64,000 nt of DNA from Paenibacillus hamazuiensis (GCF_023276405.1 NZ_JALRMO010000001.1:2914001-2978000); one strand, 5' to 3'; positions 25,829 to 34,803 are shown, numbered from the stretch's first letter. Notes: generated by a model not told the origin, from the sequence alone. Numbers and translations are program-made.

Positions 25829-26380
25829 TCAGCTCCTTAATCCGTTTGCTGAATTTTGCTGTATATGAAAAAGAACATGTTTATTTAAAGGACTATCTTT
25901 CTCAACTCGCGGGTGACCGAACATTTTAATAAAATTCATGCCGATTTTAATCATTACTTTTTTTGAAGGCTCATTAATATCGGCTGTGAAACTAAAAACT
26001 TCGTGAAAACCCAATTCGTTAAATCCATACTGTAGACAGGCTGCCGCCCCTTCCGTTGCATACCCTTTTCCCCAAGCTTCTTTTTTCAGCCGCCATCCTA
26101 TTTCGATACATGGTGTAAAATCAGCCTCGAATGTTGCCCTGCGAAATCCGATAAAGCCAATAAACTCTTTATTTTCCTTTACTTCGACGGCATATAACCC
26201 GAAACCGCATTCCTCAAATTCGGAAATAATCGATTTATAAAATGCGTTTGTTTCTTCGGTCGACAAAGTTTTAGGAAAATACTTCATAACCCGTTCATCT
26301 GCATTTAGTCGACGAAATGGCTCCAAATCTGTTTCTTCCCAGTCCCGCAATCGCAATCTGGATGTTTCAAAATAAATCAT
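25829..26380 (-). CDS. GNAT N-acetyltransferase (RimJ/RimL-like)
   Basis: A 183-residue acetyltransferase of the RimJ/RimL type. It opens YFETSRLRLRDWEETDLEPF and contains the GNAT acetyl-CoA-binding region CIEIGWRLKKEAWGKGYATE, followed by the usual FTADINEPSKKVMIKIG. Relatives acetylate the N-terminal amine of proteins or small amines or antibiotics. GGAGGTGTAAAC precedes ATG 26380. The base composition is visibly richer in A+T than the neighbours, hinting at separate acquisition. No link to the dehydrogenase downstream is evident other than proximity. Confidence 0.88.
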   Translation of the reverse strand: MIYFETSRLRLRDWEETDLEPFRRLNADERVMKYFPKTLSTEETNAFYKSIISEFEECGFGLYAVEVKENKEFIGFIGFRRATFEADFTPCIEIGWRLKKEAWGKGYATEGAAACLQYGFNELGFHEVFSFTADINEPSKKVMIKIGMNFIKMFGHPRVEKDSPLNKHVLFHIQQNSANGLRS

Positions 26381-26479
26381 GTTTACACCTCCGATGTTTT
26401 AGCGTTAATTGGCGAAATCATAGAATACCATGGTCAGCCAAGACCCTTTCCCTTTAGCCGGCTCTTACCAAAAATATGT

Positions 26480-27256
26480 TTACGGTGCATAGGATCGATA
26501 CTTTCGCCCCGCCGCTACGGTCGAGTCGAATACTGTTTTCCCGATCAGGTAGCCGACCTCCGTGGCCGTTCCTGCATAGCGGTGATGGGGGCCATCCCCG
26601 ATGGACGCAATGAGCACTGCATCGGTCGTCGTCCCCGTTGCATAAAGCGTTTCATCGCCTTGCACACCGGCAGGGGCGACACGCTCGTCCAGCGCTTGCA
26701 GCGCGGCAGCCTTCGCCTCGGTCGCCGTGATCACGGCGTTCACCATAGCCGCATCCGTCATGCTTCCTTGCACCAGAACGATCGTATTGATCGTGCCGGG
26801 ATACAGCCGCCGATTCGGCAGTACGAACCCCGCTCGCGCTTTATTGCCGAATCCGGCCGTCACAATCGCCGCCACCCGGGCATCTCCATGCTTGGCTGTC
26901 TCTGCCGCAGCATCGGCGACGCGAGCCGCCGTCATCAAACAGGTTGTCGCTTGCGGGTTAAGCTGTTGTCTTTTCAGGAAATTCAGCATTTCGAGATTCG
27001 GGTCCTCACTGTCATACTTCAAGTCCACTTGCCGATTCACCAGACATCTATGCAGGCCGAAACCTCCGCCCCAAGGCGAAGAATTCAAGGTTCGTACCGG
27101 TTTATCCGTTTCTATCAGCAGATAAGGGAAAATATCCTTTCCATCTTCATGAGATCCCGCAATGCACCACGCTTGTACCCCGCACATTTGCACATCAACG
27201 AGCTCTCTTTGTCCGGCAGCATTGCGGTTATGGTCCTGTTCATCCATAAATAACAC
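26480..27256 (-). CDS. cbiZ: Adenosylcobinamide amidohydrolase (CbiZ-like)
   Basis: A 258-residue protein with the CbiZ motif series: TLNSSPWGGGFG, TAGFGNKARAG, PGTINTIVLVQGSM, ATGTTTDAV and HHRYAGTATEVG. CbiZ cleaves the amide between the corrin ring and aminopropanol in adenosylcobinamide, giving adenosylcobyric acid for salvage of incomplete corrinoids. The start is GTG 27256, 8 bases behind GAGGTG. No other cobamide genes (cobU, cobS, btuF) and no obvious cobalamin riboswitch lie nearby, so it is an orphan salvage gene here. The motifs make the family call strong. Confidence 0.88.
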   Translation of the reverse strand: MLFMDEQDHNRNAAGQRELVDVQMCGVQAWCIAGSHEDGKDIFPYLLIETDKPVRTLNSSPWGGGFGLHRCLVNRQVDLKYDSEDPNLEMLNFLKRQQLNPQATTCLMTAARVADAAAETAKHGDARVAAIVTAGFGNKARAGFVLPNRRLYPGTINTIVLVQGSMTDAAMVNAVITATEAKAAALQALDERVAPAGVQGDETLYATGTTTDAVLIASIGDGPHHRYAGTATEVGYLIGKTVFDSTVAAGRKYRSYAP

Positions 27257-27311
27257 AGCTGTTCACCTCTTAGCCTTAAGCATACATCATTTCCCCCTTT
27301 CATATGAAAAT

Positions 27312-27363
27312 AAAAAAAAAAATCAATTCCCATTCAAGCAACAGCTTGTGCTTGCGGGAACTG
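27312..27363 (-). terminator. Rho-independent terminator after the SDR gene
   Basis: On the minus strand AGTTCCC/GGGAATT with inner CAAGC/GCTTG forms a stem at 27323-27363, followed by eleven T residues (27312-27322). It ends the SDR transcript and isolates it from cbiZ. Confidence 0.82.
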
Positions 27364-27379
27364 ACTTTTGCAGCAACAA

Positions 27380-28036
27380 TCATTCTTTAAACAAATATTC
27401 CCCCTGATCCTTTTTGTTAAATAATTCCCAATACACGTCGGCTATCCGGTCCGGATCGTAATAGGTCCCCTTAACGACTTGATCGGCGATAAGAACCTGG
27501 CCTACATAAATTCCGTAAGGAGCCAGTGTCTCTGCCATGGAAAGCGCAAGAGAGCGAACCGCGGCCTTGCCGATGGATAAAGACGCATAAAGCGGATTCG
27601 GCGTCAGCGCTATAGCTCCCCCTGTGAAAAAAAGCGTTCCCTGTCTGCGTTCGACCATATCCGGAATTACTTGTTGGGCACTGGTCAACGCACCGACGGT
27701 GTTCGCCTTAAAATCTTCGATAAGCTGCTGTTCGGACAACGAAAGAGGATCGCCTGGCACGATATGCGCCACATTATATACCAGAACATCTGTAGCTCCA
27801 TATTCGTTTTTTATTTGATTAAAGGCCGCTTTTAAAGAATCCGGATCCGATGCATCTGCAGTAACTCCGTACGATTCGATATGGACCTGTCGAAGATCCT
27901 CCAAGCTGCGCTCCAGTGTTGCTTCGGTTCTTGAGATGAGAACCACCCGGAAACCATTGCTCCCGAATTTTTTGGCAATACCGGCGCTTACCCCCGGTCC
28001 GGAACCGACGATAACCAACAAAGGTTTATGACTCAT
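27380..28036 (-). CDS. SDR-family protein lacking the catalytic Tyr
   Basis: A 218-residue short-chain dehydrogenase/reductase. The Rossmann dinucleotide motif appears as VGSGPGVSAGIAKKFG, and the NxAG equivalent is degenerate (VYNVAHI). The active-site stretch reads PLYASLSIGKAAVRS; four residues before the conserved Lys there is Leu instead of the catalytic Tyr, although a Tyr occurs three residues earlier. It may bind NAD(P) without classical activity, or use a shifted Tyr. ATG 28036 follows AAGGTG at 8 bases. It stands alone between two terminators. Family firm, activity doubtful. Confidence 0.85.
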   Translation of the reverse strand: MSHKPLLVIVGSGPGVSAGIAKKFGSNGFRVVLISRTEATLERSLEDLRQVHIESYGVTADASDPDSLKAAFNQIKNEYGATDVLVYNVAHIVPGDPLSLSEQQLIEDFKANTVGALTSAQQVIPDMVERRQGTLFFTGGAIALTPNPLYASLSIGKAAVRSLALSMAETLAPYGIYVGQVLIADQVVKGTYYDPDRIADVYWELFNKKDQGEYLFKE

Positions 28037-28187
28037 TCTAAACACACCTTTTCATTATTAATTTGGATATATATAACTTCAATATTTCCATGATTATAAA
28101 AATATCGAAATATTGAGTATCTGTCAATCACTTTTTCTCAGACGTGCGCAATTGTCTACTGGCGATATCCCGCTTTTCGGTCAATGG

Positions 28188-28223
28188 AAAAAAGCCGGCC
28201 GCGCAGCCAAGCGCCAACCGGCT
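28188..28223 (-). terminator. Rho-independent terminator of the Lpl/hexosaminidase operon
   Basis: On the minus strand AGCCGG ... CCGGCT (28193-28223) with an inner GC-rich part is followed by TTTTT. It lies 6 bp after the isomerase stop and ends the operon that begins at 34554. Confidence 0.8.
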
Positions 28224-28228
28224 TATGT

Positions 28229-29041
28229 TCAGGAATTTAATCGCTGCCAATTGCCGAAAATCGCTTCCGGGTCCGGTTTCCTGACCTCATACATAAACGG
28301 CCCTGTGTAACCGACCTCCGCAAGTGCCCCGATAATCGCCTTCCAGTTCAAGATGCCGTCGCCGGGCATCCAATGTTTTTCGTCCACCCCATCATTATCG
28401 GAAATATGGGTTGTCACGATCCGCGATCCGAGTCTGCGGATAAACGCTTCCGGCGCTTCCACGAACAGATGGTTGACGTCGCAGCATACTCCGAGGTTCG
28501 GATGAACGCCGACCAGCTCTTCGATTTCCCGCCCGCAGTTGCCGAGACACGTACGCGGCAGGCATTCTACGGCAAGCTCCACGCCGCTAGCCAAAGCGAC
28601 CGCTGCCAGGCGAAACAGCGATTCCTTCGCGTGCTCGATCCGGCGCTGCCGCTGGTTTTGCGCAATGGGCTCGTAGCTCGGATGGAGTATCGCCCGGCCG
28701 ACTCCCCATTCCCGGGCCATACCAAGGATGTCCGCAATCCGGATAAGGATGTTTTTCCGCTCCTCTTCGTCCGGCGTCGAAATGTCCCAAGCATGCCCGT
28801 AAGGAATATGCACTGAAGCGATATCGATTCCAGCCTGCCGGATAGCCCGAACCGTCCGGTCGGCATGCGCCCTCGTCTCGGGATGATGCGGAAGGTTCGC
28901 CTGCTTGGCCTGCCAAGTCAGCTCAACGCAGGAGAGTCCTGCACTCCGAAGACGCTGCAGATCAAGCGGCTGCAATACGCTCATTGACGTGCCGACCTGC
29001 CATGTGCGCGGGTCGTACAGTTTTGTGCTCATGAGGCTCAT
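28229..29041 (-). CDS. Sugar phosphate isomerase/epimerase (TIM barrel)
   Basis: A 270-residue AP-endonuclease-2-like TIM barrel. Metal and substrate residues are seen in ELAVECLPRTC (Glu), GVCCDVNHLFVEAP (Asp) and VTTHISDNDG (His). It contains three Cys in the active-site strands, unlike its paralogues here. It is the last gene of the LplB/LplC/lipoprotein/hexosaminidase operon, starting 18 bp after the hexosaminidase stop behind GGAGGAG. It likely processes a sugar released by the hexosaminidase. Confidence 0.84.
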   Translation of the reverse strand: MSLMSTKLYDPRTWQVGTSMSVLQPLDLQRLRSAGLSCVELTWQAKQANLPHHPETRAHADRTVRAIRQAGIDIASVHIPYGHAWDISTPDEEERKNILIRIADILGMAREWGVGRAILHPSYEPIAQNQRQRRIEHAKESLFRLAAVALASGVELAVECLPRTCLGNCGREIEELVGVHPNLGVCCDVNHLFVEAPEAFIRRLGSRIVTTHISDNDGVDEKHWMPGDGILNWKAIIGALAEVGYTGPFMYEVRKPDPEAIFGNWQRLNS

Positions 29042-29059
29042 ATTCGTCGAATCTCCTCC

Positions 29060-30733
29060 TCACAATCCGCAGCCGAATCCATACGTTTCATTAACGCTGA
29101 CCGGCAGCCTGCCCTGAGCCTGGCGGGCGCCGTAAACGACGTCGAGCGCGGCGTCGATCGAGTAATCGCAGTCGCTGTAGGCGCAAATGCAGGTGCGGAA
29201 TCGCTCCATATGCCGCAAAATGTACGGGCTGCCGAACACGAGCATGATCAGATCCGGCCGAAGCCGCTTGATCCTGCGGATCAGCTCGAACTGTCCGCCG
29301 GGAATCGTGCCGCTTCCCTCCTTGTAGCTGATCACCCGCACGAACGCTGCATACATGACATGCTCGTATGCGGCGGAGTTAAGCGCATCCAGCACGTTTT
29401 GCATATCCTGCTCCGTCGGATTTTCATCGATGACCAGCACGTCCGTCCCAGGTTCATACCTTAAGCAGCTTTGCCGCAGGTAGGCCGCCTTCCCGGTAAT
29501 GCGCGTCCCCATATCCTCGGCTTCCTTCCCTTCATCCGCGCTTCGAGTGGCGATCGCGAGCGTTTTAGTGCCGGCGTTTGCGTTTTGCCTCAGCGGGAGC
29601 CGCTCCTTTTCCAAAACTGTAATCGAACGCGCGGCAATTTCCTTCGACAGCTCGATATGCTCGGGCGCCCCCAGCGTTTTCTCCGCCTCCATCCGCGAAA
29701 CCGGCGTATTTTCCAGCAAACCGAACTTTTCCTTCGTCTGCAAAATGCGCCGAACCGACGCGTCCACCTGCTCCAGGCCAAGCTCGCCTGAACGGACGGC
29801 GTCCAGCAGCGCGCGGAACGTCAGCTCGGGATCGGATTGATAATCTTGCAGGATGATATCGTTTCCCGCCCGGATAGCCATGACGGCCGCCCGTTCGATG
29901 CCGAACTGCTCTTTAATCGATTTCATCGTCAAGCTGTCCGAAACGATCAGCCCCTCAAACCCGAACTCCTCGCGCAGCAGCCCGGTCATCACCGATCGCG
30001 CCAGCGTCGCCGGAAGCTTCTCCTCGCCTGCTCCCGCAAGCGCGGGGTAGAGAATGTGCGCTGTCATAATGCCTGCCATCCCCCGCCGGATCAGCTCACG
30101 AAACGGTTTCAGCTCCACTTCCATCAAATATTCGCGGCTGTGCTCCACAATCGGCATCGCCACGTGGGAGTCGGTTTTCGTATCGCCGTGGCCGGGAAAA
30201 TGCTTTCCGTTCGGGATCACCCCCGCCTCCTGCATCCCCTGCACGTACGCTGCGCCCAGTTCGATGATCAGATCGGTCCGGTCGCTCATCGCCCGTGTGC
30301 TGATGATCGGATTATCCGGGTTGGAGTTGACGTCAAGCACCGGATTGCAGATCATGCCGAACCCGGCCGCCCGGCACTCCTTGCCGATGACGTATCCCAT
30401 CCGGTACGCCAGTTCGCTCGAAAACGTCGCCCCGAGCGCCATCATCGACGGAAACGAAGTGCCCACTTTCAGGTTGTGGTACGCCCCGCGCTCCGCGTCG
30501 GAAAAAAACAGCAAAGGCACCGGGGAACGCCTTAAGTATTCGTTCACCGTCTCCAGCAGCCCGCTCAAATCTTCATAACCCGGAAGAATCAGCACGGAGC
30601 CGACTGCGCCGATCTTGCCGGAAGAAAGCGCTTCGCGCACCTTCCCTTCGAACGGAAAAGCGCGAACGCAGATCATCTGGCCGATTTTTTGCTCGAGCGT
30701 CATGCTTTGAAACCATTGTTCCGCCGTTTTCAT
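29060..30733 (-). CDS. Beta-N-acetylhexosaminidase (GH3, NagZ-like)
   Basis: A 557-residue GH3 enzyme of the NagZ type, which removes N-acetylglucosamine or related sugars from glycosides or muropeptides. The acid/base dyad lies in KHFPGHGDTKTDSH (Asp184, His190 region) and the nucleophile is Asp266 in LIVSDSLTM. A C-terminal GH3-C-like domain (from about 370) is present, as in Bacillus NagZ. No signal peptide is seen, so it acts on imported material. ATG 30733 is preferred to an earlier codon at 30784 because AGGGGC precedes it and homology starts there. It follows the binding-protein gene by about 70 bp. Confidence 0.9.
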   Translation of the reverse strand: MKTAEQWFQSMTLEQKIGQMICVRAFPFEGKVREALSSGKIGAVGSVLILPGYEDLSGLLETVNEYLRRSPVPLLFFSDAERGAYHNLKVGTSFPSMMALGATFSSELAYRMGYVIGKECRAAGFGMICNPVLDVNSNPDNPIISTRAMSDRTDLIIELGAAYVQGMQEAGVIPNGKHFPGHGDTKTDSHVAMPIVEHSREYLMEVELKPFRELIRRGMAGIMTAHILYPALAGAGEEKLPATLARSVMTGLLREEFGFEGLIVSDSLTMKSIKEQFGIERAAVMAIRAGNDIILQDYQSDPELTFRALLDAVRSGELGLEQVDASVRRILQTKEKFGLLENTPVSRMEAEKTLGAPEHIELSKEIAARSITVLEKERLPLRQNANAGTKTLAIATRSADEGKEAEDMGTRITGKAAYLRQSCLRYEPGTDVLVIDENPTEQDMQNVLDALNSAAYEHVMYAAFVRVISYKEGSGTIPGGQFELIRRIKRLRPDLIMLVFGSPYILRHMERFRTCICAYSDCDYSIDAALDVVYGARQAQGRLPVSVNETYGFGCGL

Positions 30734-30803
30734 ATTCTTGCTGCCCCTTCGATTATCGGATTGAAAGATAAGACTGCCGGTCAACGGCAGCCTTTACACC
30801 ATC

Positions 30804-32432
30804 TTATTTCATAGCTTTATACCGGTTGTAAGCGTCCTGGTACACTTTAACCACCTTGTCCAGGTTCATTTCCTTCAGCTTCTTCACATAGTCGTCCCAC
30901 TCGGCATCGATGCCGCCCTGCATAAGCCATTTGGCCTGCATCTTCGAAACATAAGCGGAAATATCGGTCAGGTAACGCGTGCGCACATCGTCTTCCTCCG
31001 TCGTGAAATAAAGGTTCGGGAAAACGTTTTTGTCGAGGAACGGCGCATACACTTTATCCATTTCCCCTTTGGTGATCCCTTTTGTTTTGGACGCAGGCGT
31101 ATCCTTCGTTTTGGCGAAAACGGACGACGAAGCCGGCGCGTTCGAATGCCTGAATTCGTTGGCGTTCATGCCGCTTGGCGGATCGTTTACTTCGAGCGTG
31201 CCGTCCGGATTTTGCTTCTGCACCGCGCCGATCATGCCATTAACGGCCTGGATGCTGACCATCGGATCGTACATGTAATCGATCCATCTCATCGTAATTT
31301 CCGGGTTTTTGTTCGCGGAGGTGATCACAAAGGCCCCCTTGCTCAAAATTCCCGCCGGGTAGCTGTTCCACAGCTGAACCCCGTTCGGTCCTTTTAACGG
31401 CGGAACCGGAACGTAATCGGCCGCTTGGTCGTCCTCCATATAGGTGTTGGGCAGCCATGCGACATAAGCGCCGACGTTGCGGTCCTTGCTTCTCAGCTTC
31501 GAGCCGTACACCTTCTCATCGTGAGTCAGCGATTCCACATCTACAAGACCTTCCGCGAACAGCTTGTTGAAATATTTGGTCGCTTCTTTAAATTCAGGAC
31601 GAATCGCCGAGTAAATGACCTGATCGCCGTCCATAAGGATGTGATCCTGCCTGTCGAGCAGGCCGAACGAACCGTACATCGAATAAATGCCGGTTATCGC
31701 GTGGACGCGGAAGGAGAACGGAACTTCGTCTTTCTTGCCGTTGCCGTTCATGTCGTTGTCCTTGAACGCCTTCAGCGTCTTGTAAAACTCGTCCGGCGTC
31801 GCCGGAATCGGAAGACCCAGCTTATCCAGCCACTTTTTGTTGATGAACAGCGCGTCTTTCGTCACCGGATACGTCGCGTCGATCGTCGGCAAGGAGTAGA
31901 TATGCCCGTCCGGCGATGTCAGCTCTTTTTTGTACTGCGGATTTTCCTTCAAAATTTTGCTGAAATTCGGCGCATATTTCTCGATCAGCCCTTCCAGCGG
32001 GATGAAAATGCCCTGCGTGCCGTATTTGGCGACTTCGTCCGTTTCCAGAACATAGTGGCCGTATACGGCGTCCGGGTAATCGCCGCTCGCGAACAGCAGG
32101 TTTTTCTTCTCTTTCCAGTTGTTCTTGTCGTTCATGTTCCATTCGATCTGCACGTTCGTTTTCTCTTCCACGTCCTTGAAGAAAGGCAGGTCGCCGAACG
32201 GCTTTTGTCCGGCAATGCCGTACACCGCCGCGATTTTCAGCTTGACCTTGTCCTTGACGATCGGCAGGCCGGTTGCGTTCATATTGGCGGGGGCCTGCCC
32301 CTGCGGTGTCTTTCCGTCCGTCTTTCCGGCAGTTCCGCCGTCCGCGCCGCTGCCTCCTCCGCAGCCGGTCAGGCCGACGGCCATAGCCAGCGCGGTCGTC
32401 AAACCGCCTTGAAGCCATAATTTCCGTTTCAT
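30804..32432 (-). CDS. LplA/YtcQ-type solute-binding lipoprotein
   Basis: A 542-residue binding protein of the LplA/YtcQ group. The lipobox is L-T-G-C with Cys24, followed by a Gly/Ala/Lys tether. Family-like segments are DVEEKTNVQIEWN, LFASGDYPDAVYGHY, and FKDNDMNGNGKKDEVPFSF, which resembles a calcium-binding loop. It would bind a glycan fragment for the LplB/LplC permeases. AAGGGG precedes ATG 32432. A ~217-bp palindrome lies between it and the permease genes, which may alter its relative expression. Confidence 0.92.
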   Translation of the reverse strand: MKRKLWLQGGLTTALAMAVGLTGCGGGSGADGGTAGKTDGKTPQGQAPANMNATGLPIVKDKVKLKIAAVYGIAGQKPFGDLPFFKDVEEKTNVQIEWNMNDKNNWKEKKNLLFASGDYPDAVYGHYVLETDEVAKYGTQGIFIPLEGLIEKYAPNFSKILKENPQYKKELTSPDGHIYSLPTIDATYPVTKDALFINKKWLDKLGLPIPATPDEFYKTLKAFKDNDMNGNGKKDEVPFSFRVHAITGIYSMYGSFGLLDRQDHILMDGDQVIYSAIRPEFKEATKYFNKLFAEGLVDVESLTHDEKVYGSKLRSKDRNVGAYVAWLPNTYMEDDQAADYVPVPPLKGPNGVQLWNSYPAGILSKGAFVITSANKNPEITMRWIDYMYDPMVSIQAVNGMIGAVQKQNPDGTLEVNDPPSGMNANEFRHSNAPASSSVFAKTKDTPASKTKGITKGEMDKVYAPFLDKNVFPNLYFTTEEDDVRTRYLTDISAYVSKMQAKWLMQGGIDAEWDDYVKKLKEMNLDKVVKVYQDAYNRYKAMK

Positions 32433-32465
32433 CTTTGAACCCCTTTCTACTACTATTTTTCATAC

Positions 32466-32682
32466 AGTCTGCAGGGTTACTGATTTTGATGAATTATTAT
32501 TCTATGTGTGAATGGAAGGTAAGGGAATGGCTTCAGGGCGAGTTTTTTGATTGCCTTGTTACCTTGTACATTCGAATAAAATCAAGGCAATCAAAACATG
32601 TTTGAGCTTCGAAGCCATCCCTTAACTGGAATGAACACTACGTATGAATAATAATTCATCACTTCGTGTAACCCCGCAGACT
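32466..32682. repeat. ~217-bp near-perfect palindrome inside the Lpl operon
   Basis: The whole interval between the LplC-type permease stop and the lipoprotein start is a giant inverted repeat. Matching arms are AGTCTGC/GCAGACT (ends 32466 and 32682), GGGTTAC/GTAACCC, GATGAATTATTATTC/GAATAATAATTCATC (32488-32502, 32646-32660, exact), AAGGGAATGGCTTC/GAAGCCATCCCTT, and TTTTGATTGCCTTG/CAAGGCAATCAAAA (exact) around a short centre. It looks like a miniature inverted-repeat element or a designed RNA hairpin between two operon genes. Its right arm touches the permease stop codon. Confidence 0.8.
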
Positions 32683-32683
32683 C

Positions 32684-33571
32684 CTACCCCTTGAGCGACC
32701 CGATCATGACGCCCTTAATGAAATATTTTTGCAAAAACGGATATAAAATCAGCACCGGCAAGCTCGATACGATAATGACGCCGTATTTCATCGTTTCCGC
32801 CATTTTGACCAGCTCCGCCTGATTGACAAGCCCGTCCATCATTTGCTCCGACGCTTCGTTGCTGATGAGAATTTTGCGAAGAATGATTTGCAGCGGCTGC
32901 AGGTTGTCATCCTTCAAATAAATCAGCGCCTGGAAATAGGAATTCCAATGCCCCACCGCACTGAACAAAATCATGACCGCCACGATCGGCAGCGATACCG
33001 GCAGTACGATTTGCAGGAAAAATCGGGTATTCGAGCATCCGTCCATTTTGGCCGCCTCCAGCAGCTCAGCCGGGATGTTGCCTTGAAAAAACGTTCTCGT
33101 AATGATGATATTATAGGCGGAAACCGCATTCGGGAGAATCATCGCCCAAACCGTGTTGACCATCCCCATGCTTTTGATGAGCAAATACGTCGGAATAAGC
33201 CCGCCGCTGAAAAACATTGTAAACACGATGACCAGCATAAACAGATTGCGTCCGCTCAGATCCGGCCTCGACAGCGCGTATCCGGCGGTTAACGTCAGGA
33301 CGACGTTCAACGTTGTCCCGAGCACGGTATACATCAGCGAATTGCGGTAGCCCATCCATATGCTCGAATCTCCGAATATTCTCCGGTACCCTTCCAAAGT
33401 CGGCTCCTGCGGATAAAACGTCACCTTGCCGAGATTCACCATATCCGGATTGCTGATCGACGAGATGACGACGAAATAAAGCGGATACAATACGATGAGC
33501 AGCAAAACGGAAAGAGCGGCGTACGTAAAGCCGTCAAAAATTCGGTCCGAGCGCGAGCGGCTTATGACCAT
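32684..33571 (-). CDS. ABC transporter permease (LplC type)
   Basis: A 295-residue MalG/LplC-type permease with six membrane segments. The first is FTYAALSVLLLIVLYPLYFV; the EAA loop reads ELLEAAKMDGCSN with VLPVSLP after it; and the end is YFIKGVMIGSLKG. A much longer open frame reaches 34018 through the preceding gene, but ATG 33571 is clearly the start because GGAGGGAG lies 7 bases ahead. It pairs with the LplB-type permease 17 bp upstream. No ATPase gene is in the operon, so a shared MsmX-like ATPase is expected. Confidence 0.94.
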   Translation of the reverse strand: MVISRSRSDRIFDGFTYAALSVLLLIVLYPLYFVVISSISNPDMVNLGKVTFYPQEPTLEGYRRIFGDSSIWMGYRNSLMYTVLGTTLNVVLTLTAGYALSRPDLSGRNLFMLVIVFTMFFSGGLIPTYLLIKSMGMVNTVWAMILPNAVSAYNIIITRTFFQGNIPAELLEAAKMDGCSNTRFFLQIVLPVSLPIVAVMILFSAVGHWNSYFQALIYLKDDNLQPLQIILRKILISNEASEQMMDGLVNQAELVKMAETMKYGVIIVSSLPVLILYPFLQKYFIKGVMIGSLKG

Positions 33572-33588
33572 GGTGTGGCTCCCTCCTG

Positions 33589-34554
33589 TTACCATAAGCT
33601 GGCTTGCTTCATTTTTTTGGCCAATTGGTTGACCGTAATGAGCAAAATAAAGTTGACCACGGAGTTGAACAGTCCGATAGCCGCCGAGTAGCTGAACTGC
33701 GCATTCAGCAAGCCGGACTTGTACACGTAGGTCTGAATGACCTCCGACGAGTCGACGTTCAGCTGGTTTTGCATCAGGTACACCTTCTCGAAGCCGACGC
33801 TCATCATATGGCCGACATTCAGGATAAGCAAAATCATAATCGTCGGCATGATGCTGGGCAGGTCGATATGGCGAATGCGCTGAACCTTCGTGGCTCCATC
33901 CACGACGGCCGCTTCGTGCAGATCGGGATTCACTCCGGACAATGCAGCCAAATAAATGATCGTCGCCCACCCGAGGTTTTGCCATATGCCCGAGAACACG
34001 AAAATCGTCTTGAACCATTCCGCCTTGGCCATGAAATAAATCGGTTCCATGCCGAGCCCCTGCAGCGCGATATTGACAAGTCCGTGCTTCGGCGACAAAA
34101 ACAGGTACAGCATGCCGACGACAACGACGACGGAAATAAAATGCGGAGCGTAGGTGACGGTTTGCACGAATTTTTTAAAACGCTCGCTCGTCACCTGGTT
34201 AAGCAGCAGCGCCAGAGCAATCGGAGCCGGGAACGCCACGAGCAGCTCGTACAAGCTGATGCCGAGCGTGTTGCGAAGCACCGTCATAAACTGATACGAT
34301 GCGAAAAACCGCTCAAAGTGATCGAATCCTACCCATGGGCTGCCGGAAATGCCTTTCACCGCGATAAAGTTTTTAAACGCAATTTGCACGCCGTACATCG
34401 GAACATAATGGAATAGGATGAAATACGCCAAAGTCGGAATCAAAAACAGGTACAGCTCATAGTTTTGCCATATCCGCACCATCGCCGAACGTTTCCGCCA
34501 TGCCGTTTTTTGCCGCTTCAGCGGCGCCGTGTTCGCAGCGGTTCTTGCTGTCAA
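33589..34554 (-). CDS. ABC transporter permease (LplB type)
   Basis: A 321-residue LplB/UgpA-type permease. The first membrane segment is ELYLFLIPTLAYFILFHYVP and the EAA loop reads LHEAAVVDGATKVQ with LPSIMP after it. The best start is TTG 34554 behind AAGGGGGGTG; upstream ATG codons would add an unrelated N-terminus. As first gene of the operon it is preceded 67 bp upstream by a cre-like sequence, and the gene before it encodes the likely AraC-type regulator. Confidence 0.92.
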   Translation of the reverse strand: MTARTAANTAPLKRQKTAWRKRSAMVRIWQNYELYLFLIPTLAYFILFHYVPMYGVQIAFKNFIAVKGISGSPWVGFDHFERFFASYQFMTVLRNTLGISLYELLVAFPAPIALALLLNQVTSERFKKFVQTVTYAPHFISVVVVVGMLYLFLSPKHGLVNIALQGLGMEPIYFMAKAEWFKTIFVFSGIWQNLGWATIIYLAALSGVNPDLHEAAVVDGATKVQRIRHIDLPSIMPTIMILLILNVGHMMSVGFEKVYLMQNQLNVDSSEVIQTYVYKSGLLNAQFSYSAAIGLFNSVVNFILLITVNQLAKKMKQASLW

Positions 34555-34620
34555 CGCTTCACCCCCCTTGTTTATGTGTTGGTCACAATTCCATAGTAGC
34601 GGGCAGGCCCGGGCAGTGTA

Positions 34621-34634
34621 TATAAGCGCTTTCG
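34621..34634. promoter_or_regulatory. cre-like site (CcpA) at the Lpl operon
   Basis: TATAAGCGCTTTCG differs from the cre form TGTAAGCGCTTTCA at two positions. It overlaps the probable promoter region of the operon that starts at 34554. Copies of GCATATG lie next to it (34638-34655) and could be regulator sites. Both roles are inferred. Confidence 0.5.
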
Positions 34635-34761
34635 ATTCGCATATGCGGCATATGACTTGCATGTGCGACGATGATGAAAAAGCGGCGGAAAAGCGCCGTC
34701 CACCGGAATATAGGCGAAAAATGAACCGGACATATGCGAAATTTGACACGGCCTTTCAAAG

Positions 34762-34787
34762 AAAAAAAACCGGCTGCATGAACCGGT
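34762..34787 (-). terminator. Rho-independent terminator after the membrane AraC gene
   Basis: On the minus strand AACCGG-ttcatgcag-CCGGTT is followed by a run of T residues (34762-34769). It separates the regulator gene from the Lpl operon. Confidence 0.8.
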
Positions 34788-34803
34788 TTTGCGGCGACTC
34801 TTG

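Noticed and set aside
27257-27311. Cobalamin riboswitch upstream of cbiZ
   Set aside because: The space before the gene is short, filled by the upstream SDR terminator, and lacks the B12-box sequence.
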